A program made the position numbers and the translations under genes. The notes under the pieces are model-generated. The model saw only the letters and a list, made by a program, of their open reading frames with translations. It was not told the origin of the DNA and did not search any database. Of a stretch of 64,000 nucleotides of DNA, positions 37,230 through 47,900 are shown one piece after another (position 1 is the stretch's first letter; the number at the start of each line of letters is the position of its first letter). The stretch is from Plumapathes pennacea (taxonomy: Eukaryota; Cnidaria; Anthozoa; Antipatharia; Myriopathidae): assembly GCA_964036295.1 (NCBI GenBank), contig OZ038466.1, positions 23,798,597 through 23,862,596 of the forward strand. Reading direction: 5' to 3'.

Positions 37230-37805
37230 TCACTCAAAGTAAACACCAAATACAGTGGCCACAGCAAACAAAGAGCCGTTTTTGAACTGATACGACGTGT
37301 AAGTATCATAGTTCGTGTCCCAAAGGCAACGGCTGCCAACTCTCATCGCTTGGTTCGCCAGTTGTCCAATGTGTACAACACAAATAATTTTGTAGCGTTG
37401 AATGTGCAACTCTTTCACTCGATTTTTCACAACGTCCGAGATTGTTTTCGACAACTGTCGGCAAGTGTTCGGTTCATAGTTCACTTCGCCCAAATTATTC
37501 GTCAAAACCTCTTTCAACATGGTGCGGATACTGCGCTCTGGAAACTTGTGATCTGGAGCCATTTTGAAGGTGTTTTCCAACGCCGTTTCTGGTATTCGAC
37601 GGTTTTCTTGCCTAGATTGAGAGGTGGCCATGGAATGTGCCATGGAAACCGTACTTGGTGGTCGAGATAATTTCTTGGCCGGTGCGGTACCACCTTCCTT
37701 TCCCTTCGATGGCTTGAGAATTTTAGCTGCCCTGTCGACCTTCCCTTCTTTTGCCGTCGTCTCAGAGGCATCCTGCTTCGTTTCCGAATTCATGTTCTTC
37801 CCCAT
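37230..37805 (-). CDS. Tctex1-domain dynein light chain-like protein (DYNLT5/TCTEX1D1-like), intronless
   Basis: A single exon of 191 aa. A low-complexity basic N terminus (residues 1-90) precedes a Tctex1 domain (residues ~95-191) with EVNYEPNTCRQLSKTISDVV, RVKELHIQRYKIICVVHIGQ, MRVGSRCLWD, and the end SLFAVATVFGVYFE typical of the family (human ..TVYAVYFE). Tctex1 light chains bind dynein intermediate chain, and TCTEX1D proteins are often ciliary. The lack of introns, unlike all long neighbours, could mean a retrocopy or an old intronless gene; the frame is intact. Confidence 0.88.
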   Translation of the reverse strand: MGKNMNSETKQDASETTAKEGKVDRAAKILKPSKGKEGGTAPAKKLSRPPSTVSMAHSMATSQSRQENRRIPETALENTFKMAPDHKFPERSIRTMLKEVLTNNLGEVNYEPNTCRQLSKTISDVVKNRVKELHIQRYKIICVVHIGQLANQAMRVGSRCLWDTNYDTYTSYQFKNGSLFAVATVFGVYFE

Positions 37806-39247
37806 AAACGAAAATCGCGCAGCTTGCCCAACTCAATCTGAACTACTTTTGCAATAATCAAGTTTTCGCCGTATCTTTTGTCTGGCTGTTGAATCTGTTT
37901 GCTGGTCGTTGTTATAGCGACCACTGCGGTATCAATTACCCAGCCAACAGCGGACGACCGTTCTATCGTATCTCTCTTTGTGAATCATAAGCTGTGCTTT
38001 GTTTGACACATTAATGAGATTTCAAACATTATGCATAATTATGTTGTCCACCCTGAACCACAACTGTTGTTTTGTTTGGAAATACAAAGATAAAATAATT
38101 ATAGTTTTGTGGTTTACTATATACACCAAAGCATAAACCCAACTTAGAAAACAAAATATAAGTCGTTTGACATGTATATAAGTGGATGTGAAAATGTCTT
38201 TATACCGTAGGCCTGGATGCGAAAACGACTTCAACTGTGTTAAGTTGTTTTACTGATATACATACAGAGATACAGGGAGATCCACTATTGTCGGAGATTT
38301 GACGCCTCCACCATGGGTCCGGTCATCTCTTTTGTCCAAACAGAACAAAGACAAACCTTTGGCTGATAAATTAATAACGAAGACAAATTCCCTGAACGGA
38401 AAAACAAGGTCAAGGTTTGAGGTGTGTGGGAAATGAGTGATGAATCCACTGACAGCCACACAAAGTAAAAACAATATATTTATTTTGCAAATATATTTCT
38501 TCTTATGAAAAATGGAAAATTCAATTTTATTAATGAGCTATATACATCAAACATTTGTCTTGAAGTAAGTCAGTAAACGGATAATGTCAACATGAATGGA
38601 AGGTAATTCAATTCGCGGTTAAGGTTATATTGTTACACCTGGAAACGACGTCATGAAAAATTTAACATCAGCGACTGTCGTTTATTCTTTGTTATCGCTT
38701 TGTCTATCAAAGCAAAATAAAGAGTTTATCATCTTTATCAATCCGTCTAGTCAACTGACAAGACTTTAAAAGTGGTCCCTGGGATTATTCAAGATATGGT
38801 ACAGTATTGGATTCATGGATTTATCTTCGGAGTGCGATTATGACGATGAAGAGCCGACTGCTTTCTTCTTCTTCTACTACCGACACTACAACTATTACAA
38901 CTACTACAACTATTACCAATACAACTACTAGTCTACTACAACTGCTACAGCTACTGCTACAATAACTACAACTACTACCACAGTACTAATACTGTAACTA
39001 CCATTACTTCTTCTCCTTGTTGTTATTGTTCAGTGGTGGTATAGTGTACTGCTGGGATTCCGTCTGTCGATCCTTTGGTCAGCGGTAGCCTACCATAATA
39101 CAAATCACAAGACATTCAACTGTGTCGTCATGGGTTTTCTCTGTCGTCACTTCCAGTCCCCGCGGTGCCGTGCGCATCATTACGTGTCGTAAATAACTGT
39201 TTCTTCCAACTCCTGAATGTCCAGACGCATCACTTCGTCCATTACTG
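37806..39247. other. Intergenic with trinucleotide repeat
   Basis: No gene recognised. An imperfect (CTA/CAA)n stretch at 38866-38998 (actacaactattacaactac) is a decayed microsatellite. Confidence 0.5.
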
Positions 39248-42200
39248 TCAGCGGCTATCTTCTTGTTTGACATGCTCGAGGGCTTCTTCCATTGTGATAG
39301 TCTTTGGACGGTGTTTTCGTATAAACTATAAAGGATGATAAACAAAAGCGTCACTACTACAGATAATCCAATCGGTATTTTGATCGAATATATGCACGCA
39401 TCTATGTATGTGTGTACAGCCGAAGCTCTCTGGGCGGACACTCTCGTAAGCGGACAGCTCTACTTATGGACGCCTGCCCTATGCGAAACCCCGTTTAAAC
39501 TCTAGCTCATTCACATTCTATAGCATATTCTCGTAAGCGGACAGTTTCAGTTACGGACATATTTTCTGCTTCCAAAGGGTGTCCGCTTACGGAAGCTTCA
39601 ACTATATGTATGACTGACTACACATGTACAGTTGAAGCTCCCGTTAACGGACACTATCGGGAAGCAAAAATAGTGTCCATAACTGGAACTGTCCGCTTAC
39701 GAGAATGTGTAAATGCAGAGTTTGAATGAGCTAGAGTTTAAATGGGGTTTCGTAGAGGCGTCCGTAAGTAGAGCTGTCCGCTTACGAGAATGTGTAAATG
39801 CAGAGTTTGAATGAACTAGAGTTTAAACGGGGTTTCGTAGAGGCGTCCGTAAGTAGAGCTGTCCACTTACGAGAATGTGTAAATAGAGAGTTTGAATGAG
39901 GTAGAGTTTAAACGGGGTTTCGTAGAGGCGTCCGTAAGTAGAGCTGTCCGCTTACGAGAATGTGTAAATGCAGAGTTTGAATGAGCTAGATTTTAAACGG
40001 GGTTTCGTAGAGGCGTCCGTAACTGGAACTGTCCGCTTACGAGAATGTGTAAATGCAGAGTTTGAATGAGCTAGAGTTAAAACGGGGTTTCGTAGAGGCG
40101 TCTGTAAGTAGAGCTGTCCGCTTACGAGTGTCCGCACAGAGAGCTTCGACTGTATATGTATGCAAACTATGTTCAACGAGTGGACGTGAACCAACAGAAC
40201 AAAGTTTGGGGTTAGTTTGTATCTGAATATAACCTTTAGTTGAACGCACCTCCATCGTATCTTCCAGTGTAGTGTATTTGTAAGAGCTGTTCAGGTTCCT
40301 GGTGTACGCCTCGTACATTCGCCGGTTGGACTCGGTAAACTGTTCCACCAGTTTTATCTGCTGCCTCAACATGTCATTAAGCGCCACAACGGCTGGGTTG
40401 TAGGCTGTCATGGCTGCAACAAGAGTTCATTACGAGGATCCAATCTCTGCACCTTAATCCAGATATCACATTTCACGCAAAATAAGATTCAGCGTAAGTT
40501 TTTAGAACTGCCTAGTCTACGCATTTTATCCGAGCGTCTGCGTACGCGTGTGCATATTGAAACGTCCAACACCCGTATTCGAGATTACAGGGTGGGCTTA
40601 CAACAGTCAATATTACTAACGCGTGACTTGCAGAACTTGGGCACTGATGAATTTTGAACCGCGTCCGCCTTCCTAACTCAGCTTTCACAAGTTAAAGACA
40701 TTTCCCTAAATTACTCAAGACCAATCGTCCAGAACATACGCTAGACCCGAGTTCAACATATTCACTATACTGTACGCATTTTTCATTCTCTTTACGCATT
40801 TTGGGGGGAATGTTCCGCGTGGTCCTACGCAAATCAACAGGAAGCAACGCGATGTCGTTAATGAAGGTAGCAATGGAGACATATTTCAGGCTCACACAGT
40901 TTTGCTTTACCTTCCATGGCTTCAGCGGCGATGACATGAGTTGCTATGGGTGATGGGTCCACATAATCCATGCCAAGTCTAGGTCCACTAGTTGCCATAC
41001 CGACAGCAAGTCCCGGAGGAACTGAAAGAAACTGGACCTTTAGTTTGCAGCGTGAATGTGAAGTGCAATCCCCGAGCTTTAGAGTTATGCCGAACCGGAC
41101 CTGGTTCGTCGAACTCGAAAAAACGTGGATTAACTGAATACGTACCAGATATGTAATCTCCCAAAACAGCACCCTAGCTAACCCGCAATGCAGGCGTTCT
41201 GTACCAATAAGTTAGATGTGACAAAAATGTAACAAAAGGGAGCGCAAGCAACGTCTTCACTGCAGGTTAAGGCCCAGCGAGCTGCGAGAACTGTTCTATT
41301 TTAGCGCATCATGTTTTCTTTTCGAGTTTGCCCAGAAAAGACCTGCCTCATTAACAGGCTGTCGGAACCTTTCATGTTTGTCTGCCCCGACTGAAACATT
41401 GTCCCCGTGCATATTTTACATTCTCACACGATTCATATCTGTGAATTATTTTTGCAGATTTCCTCCATAGTCTTACTTTATGGGTATTTACCTGTTGGTA
41501 CAGAAGTGTCTGCAGCCATATTGGTCTGCACTCCAACATCATGAGTGTAGCTGTTATGCTTGCTTGATTTCTGGAGACAAAAAACTGGTTCGATGAGATG
41601 GGCTGCAGGAGGATATTCAGCTTGCAGGATACCAACTTCTTCTGTCTATCTGACTCAAAGCTCATTCTTTTACTGTTGTCCAGAGACAACAGATACTTAA
41701 ATCTTAGCTTCCCAAATTGGAAATTTAGTTGTCTATAAAAACACGGTCCAGTCTGAGTTAATACATGTAGTTTTTGACCTTAACATACAAAATGTACCTT
41801 GCTTTTCTGACGACTTGAATGTTCTCTGTGTGATCTTGACTTGGAACTCTGACTTGACCAAGAGCTATGTGACTTAGAGCTGTAGGAACTATAACTGCGG
41901 GACCTTGAGCTATAGGAACGAGAGCTGCGGCTTGATCTTGAGCTGTGACGTGAGTCTGACTTTGTATGACTGTCAGTTGAATGCGAGAATGACCTTTCAC
42001 TGATAGTTTTATCGCTGGCTACAGAAAAGTCTTCAGTATAGGAGTGGGAATTTTTTGCAGTCTTACTGATACTTCTGTGAGAGCTTTGTGAATCTGTCTT
42101 TTCTGTTCTGCTGTGATAACTCCTGTTACGCTTTGATTTGCTCTTTCCATCTGAAGTATTAGACTCACTAACGACACTTTCATGTATGACCTCTTCAGCA

Positions 42201-42927
42201 ATTTCTTCCTCCACTTCATCCTCTGTAACAATCTCCCCATCTTGACTGAGATCATTGTTTATAGACTTCACATTCTTTTCGTCCAGACTTAAGCTTTTCA
42301 ATGCATTACTGATGTTGCTGTTGTTAAGTTGGTTGTCACTTATTTCATCCCCACTCAATGCAAACTCCACCATCTGTATTCCTTGCATTGGGTTCACATC
42401 TGAGTTGTCTTCACTTGTCAGCGACGATGGATTTGATAACATCATGATGTTTGGTCGAAAGTCATCACTGTCCATGCCATCCTGTGACTCCAACATTTCC
42501 TCTGTAGAAAGACAATTAATAAAACAGTGTGACAACAATGCCATCAGGACAAAGAGCTGGATTTTTGTTATGCGGTCAATTAAAGGCATTAAAAATATGC
42601 AGGCTCACAGACCAGAAAATGAACCTGAATAAAGTTGTTTTCATTGCTATTTTATATACCTGGTCCGTCATCTTCCCCGCTTGATATGGAAACATCTGGA
42701 GTCTTATCCTCTTCGTCACGAACAATTTTGTGAAAACTAGATCCCGACCACAGCGCCTTCAAACCCGACTTTCGATTCAAGGTTTCAAGATACTGCTCGA
42801 GTTCCTTGGCGCTGGTTTCTTCATCCGCAATGCTCGTTTTCCTTGAAGAACTCAAGGAAAGTGAAGTCTGAGACAGAGATCTGGCCTTTTGAAAGGACTC
42901 CTTCCATTTTGCTTTCTTAGAAGACAT
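39248..42927 (-). CDS. C19orf44 homologue (DUF4614 protein)
   Basis: Six minus-strand exons (42660-42927, 41798-42501, 41492-41570, 40911-41021, 40250-40413, 39248-39325) join to 467 aa. The N terminus (AKWKESFQKARSLSQTSLSL) and middle are disordered. Residues ~240-325 are strongly Ser/Arg-rich (SSRSSRSSRSYSSRSRSYSS). The C terminus holds the conserved part: HDVGVQTNMA, NPAVVALNDMLRQQIKLVEQF, TLEDTME and the last exon FIRKHRPKTITMEEALEHVK, which match vertebrate C19orf44 from memory. Function is unknown in any species. The final exon is read only after splicing from ctttatag at 39326; the longer frame over it is a shadow. Head-to-head with the ZYG11 gene. Confidence 0.8.
39411..40155. repeat. 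Inverted element with 85-bp tandem array in C19orf44 intron
   Basis: 39691-40150 contains ~5.4 units of 85 bp beginning gtccgcttacgagaatgtgt and ending gcgtccgtaagtagagct. 39430-39610 is the same sequence inverted (cgtaagcggacagctctact). A single related copy lies in a STIL intron at 58043-58152. Confidence 0.85.
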
Positions 42928-43270
42928 GATCTCTACGCATCATCCATCTATCAAAACAAACATATTTCTCCAACCGCCATGTTTCTTTTTTTGTATCGAA
43001 AAACAAGCTCATCCCCAGGGCCACCCGCCTGAGCCCTTGCGAGTCTCGCCATGACTCTCGGGTCAGGTCAAAGGAGTGGTCACCAAGCAAACATAAACAT
43101 CAGGAAATGAGAGCTGAGCATATGAAAGTGTATGATCTTTTTTCGGTTTCAAATCTTATTTCCTTTTGGAAAGAATAACCAAAGACAACTGGTAATAGGC
43201 CAAGCTCTATTCTGTTTTTCATGACGCACTGAGAAATCCCAGGACGTTTCCTTGACCTGTGCAGCGTAAA
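42928..43270. promoter_or_regulatory. Divergent promoter, C19orf44 / ZYG11
   Basis: 343 bp between the two start codons. Contains ccgccatgtttc (42977) reminiscent of a YY1 core. No TATA box seen. Confidence 0.5.
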
Positions 43271-44928
43271 ATGGATACTGTTTCGCCTCAAGCACTTGAA
43301 CATCTTTGCTTGGACTTTGTCTGCGAAAACATCGAAAACTTATGTCAGGAAGTTCCGCAGGGTGATGGTTACGCGTTCCCAAGACTGGTTTTCAAGAGGT
43401 CTACATATCTACATGAACATCTTGCAGAAGGCTTGTTGAATCGGTTAACTTCCTCTGGGAAGCTCTCATCAAAGAGCTTGACCTTGTTTCTTGACGGCAA
43501 GACTTGTAGACTGAAAAGAGTGTGCATCCAAAATGCAGATGTACAGGACATTGTTCTGAAGTCGTTGCTAACTCGTCATGCTATTTCAGAACTGGACCTG
43601 AGCGGAGTGAAAGTGAACTTGAATCCAGAGCTTGGATTTTCTCTTGCATTAAGTCTACAACGACTGAAGTTAAGCAACATAAACGGGGCACTAAGCATTT
43701 CACTGATTTGCCAGTTGAAGTATTTACGCCATTTGGACATCAGTAGAAAAAACATTGGCACTGAAGACATGGTACATATTTCATGTGCTTTGCCTCTTCT
43801 TGAAAGCCTCAACATATCATGCACTGAGGTGAAAGATTTAAAGTCACTGAGAAATTTGCAAAAGAGCTTGAAAGTACTCTGTGCATATAACATCCCAGAA
43901 TCCTTGGAAAATCTTGAGGTTCTTGCAGAATTCACCTTATTGCAACAACTTGACCTTTCACGAAATCCACTCCCAGGCAATTTGGAAAGGCCTAATTCAG
44001 ATGTAAAGAGGTTGGAGGAATTCCTGGAAAAACCTGGCATTCTTCCAAACCTTACCCATCTTGACGTATCAGGGATGGCACAGGTGAAGGAAACTGCAGT
44101 TCAAGCTTTCCTGGATTTTCACCCCAAACTGCAATTTCTTGGTCTCTTCAAAACCAACATGTCCCATGTGCAATTCCTCCCCAAGCAGTTAAAGGTGCGT
44201 TTTCAGTTGGTGAGCAAATTTAGGCATCTATAAGACTGTGGAAAACGTCTTGCAACTCCAAGTTACACCTTTTTTTTAGCATGATTTCTGAAATTTGAAA
44301 TATCTACCGTATGCTTCACCAAATTTGATGCAAAATTTCAATCATTGTCCAGTTGAGATTTATTTGTAAAATAATTAAAGTATCAAAAATACATTTCAGG
44401 GTGGTTTATTTGTTTGGTTATAAATAATATAGTAAGTTTGTTCAAACTTTTATGCTGTAATATATTCCACACCTGCAGGTGACTGGGGAAACAACAGAGA
44501 AGCAGGTATTGGCATCACTTGAGCACTATCCTGACAGAGCCATTTACATGAAGGAAGCACTGGGATGCTTGTATGATTTCAGCAAAAACTGGACAGAGAG
44601 GAGACCAGAAGTACTGGAAGTAGGAAATTTGGTTGCAATTTATTGAAATTTAATAATTAATGAATTATTAAATACTAATGTCCCAGCCTTTATTCCACCC
44701 CAGCTCCCCCACATACAGTAGGTTGAAACAAAATTCTTCATACACTACACTACATTGAATATAGAAGTAAACATGTAAATTGTAACATATAGTAAACTCT
44801 TGGTATGCCCTAATTTGTCTTACAGCACCATGTTACACATGCCGCTGGTAAACAAAATCATATTTGAGTATCATGTCCAAAAAGTAGTTTCTTGGGGAAA
44901 TTTATGATCAAGGTTATTCAAGCTATTT

Positions 44929-44971
<43 letters not shown>

Positions 44972-47900
44972 ATATTAGTTGGTTTTTCAAGCAATGGATA
45001 TGCATTTTGAAAAACTTGAGATCCAGGTAGTGGCAACGTAAGTATACCAAAATCTCATGTAACTAAATTATAATGCCAGACTTTTAATTGTTCTCTCAGT
45101 AAATTGTGTTTTTACAATCTTTTCCCCAGTGCTTGTATTTACAACCTCACACGATCTAACAATGCTGATCAAGAGGATATTCATGTAACACTGTTGAGGT
45201 GTGTGCCAAGTTGATTTACTGTTCTAGAATTTGAAGAACATGCACTGTACCAGCTGATTTTTCTGTAATAAAATGAGTTTTCCTTTAATTGACCGCTCTT
45301 GGGGCTTTTGGGATAATTGTAAATAAATTCCATGTATTAATATGCTACCAATGGTCTAACTAGTCTTTCTTTCTTTCTTTTTTCTTTTCTTCTTTTCTTC
45401 TTTTCTTTCTGTTTTCTTTTTTTTTTTGCTCTTTTAGCAAAATTGCCCAAGTGATTCTTCCTGCAATGAAAGAATTTCCCAAAAGTAATGAAGTAAGTCA
45501 GCCTAGTTTATATCTTTTCTTTCCTCCCAGAAGTTTTGTTTCCCATATTTCATAGTGTAAGATATATATTTTTATGTGGATCTTTGCAAAAGACAACTTG
45601 TTAAAATAACTTATGATAATATAGTAATATAATATTTATACCTCTGGCAAGTTATGATACTCATAATATTACTCTACATTGATTTTAAATCTGTTAATCC
45701 TCAGCTTATCAGGAATTCCTTATTGATTCTTGATCGTCCAAAGCTGCTCATGAAGGCAGTAAGTTTTTTCTTTATTTTGTTACAATTATTTGTTAAATGC
45801 TACCATACACATATTTAATTAAAGGTAAATAGAATTCCTAACTCAGTTCCTCAACAGTGACTGACACACAGACTTGCGGTGGCGTATCCTAGCCCCCAAT
45901 CCACACTTTATTACACACTCACGCAAATTATGTTGCACAGGGACAAGTATAAACAGAAACAACAATACAGACTTGCGGTGGCGGGTATTACAAGTAAGAA
46001 ATCTGACACTGATGGTATGGAGCTAGAACCACGATGGCAAATATATCCTATCGCCCTCTTATATACTCCTTTTCCCGCCAAAACCCCATTTGCATAACAC
46101 AAACACTAATCTGCCTAATATATTTCGTCTCTTTGTTAGAAAATCATTTCTCTTTCCACTCCACTGCATTCCATTACAAGAGAAATGTCATTGTTTTGAT
46201 GATTATGTGGTGGTGAAAATTTCTGAAAAATTTCGATGACTGTTGGATAATGAGAATTACTGAAAATTTTTTGATAAGGCTGGTGAAAATTTCTAAAAAA
46301 ATTGATGGCTGCTGGGTGATGAAATTTTTTGAAGAATTTTGATGATAGCAGGATGGTGAAAATTTTTAATGTTGGGGGGTGGTCTGATTGGTCCAAAGTG
46401 TTCCCTACAGCCTATGTTATTAGTTGTGTACCTATTTTGGCTGATCCATTTTGTTTTATTAGAAGTTAGACCGTTATCTGTTAGCTTCCCTTGCCATGGA
46501 TGTTGTGCGTGAGTTCTCCAGCAATCCAAACATTGCCAAGTATGCCATCAAGCTGTGTGTTGTCGTATCTGCAGAGGTTAGTTTCACATGACACATAAGT
46601 CTACTCTAAGCTGTGACAACTCCATGTACCTACAACTGATTGTTTTGGGACTTTTCCAGCTGTCTTATTCTGATATACTGTTTTCTTAATAGTTTAGATT
46701 GTTCAAATAATGATAATCCTAGAATGATGGCCAGTTAGAGATTCAACGTTTTCAAACTTGCACTTACGAAACGACAATCCTAATTTATCTTTTTCTTAGA
46801 TTTCAGCTTCAGAGACACGGCTTTTGGGAAGTGAAATGAACATTGCGGTATGTAAACTGAGTGAACTGGTTATGATCTTTCTTTCATACAATATTCTCTT
46901 ATACAGTATGAGCATTCATTTCTGAGTTTGCATTATAAGAGTAAAATTTGTGCCATGTGCTGTGTTTACTTTTCTCACAGACCTTGGTTTCTGTGATAGA
47001 GTATCAAGTGGATGAAAACCGGGTATGTTGACCATTGGCATTCCAGAAGAAATTGTACAAAACAACTACAATTTAACACCAGAAATCATTGAAACATGAC
47101 ACCCAATCCCAACCCCAACCACCCCCCACCCCTTCCTTTGCCCCCTTTTCCCATGCAACATTGAGAGTGTTCCATATCACCTCACTTATCCAAACTTAAT
47201 ACAGTTGAGTTGGTTCTGTATAGACCATGCATGTTTATTTTCCTTTTATTCTGCAATAGAACCACACCCTTAGAGGGGCACATATATGTGTGAGGGTGGA
47301 GGAGGGAGGAAGTTGGGAGGGGGGCTGTGCTCACCTCATGAGATAAACAGTCCCTCTTCTTTTCATTTGTTGCAGTTTGGAGACAGCACACTGATCTCTT
47401 TAGCTTTCCACCTGATTTGGAATTTCACAGGTAATACGTAAAACAGCTTCTAACGACCATAAAGACTTGCGTATAAGCCACACCTGGAAATTGTGAGTTC
47501 AAAATTTGGAAAAGTAAATACGGCGAGAAACTGGTCTCAGTTCTTTCAGTAAAGCGACCTGGTCGTTTGAAAAAAACAAAAACAAAAACAAAACAAAAAC
47601 AAACAAAAAAAAAGCAAAAAAACAAGAATATCTGAGAATCGCAGGTCGACACCAACAGGCGTCTTTTGGGAGCCACCACACTTCCGAAAGAAGTGGCCGA
47701 CTAAAGCTTCATTTAGGCTCTGTTTTATCATCGCTCAAACGAGTGTTAGAAAGTGTTTTGTGCAAATTTAGGGGAGCATTACTGAATGGTATCGTGGATA
47801 AGCCACACCCCGAGCTTAAGGCCGAGATTTTGGTGAAAAAAAAAAGCGCAGCTTATACGGCAGTCAATGCAAAAAAAAAGCTAAAACATAAACTTCAGGA

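Noticed and set aside
39079..39441. 120-aa minus ORF with an apparent membrane segment
   Set aside because: Its frame differs from the conserved C19orf44 terminal exon (FIRKHRPKTITMEEALEHVK) at 39248-39325, so it is a shadow.
41780..42589. 269-aa minus ORF starting MPLIDRITKIQLFVLMALLSHC, resembling a secreted protein
   Set aside because: The hydrophobic start is intron sequence upstream of the acceptor at 42502; the real exon begins EEMLESQDG and continues exon 1.
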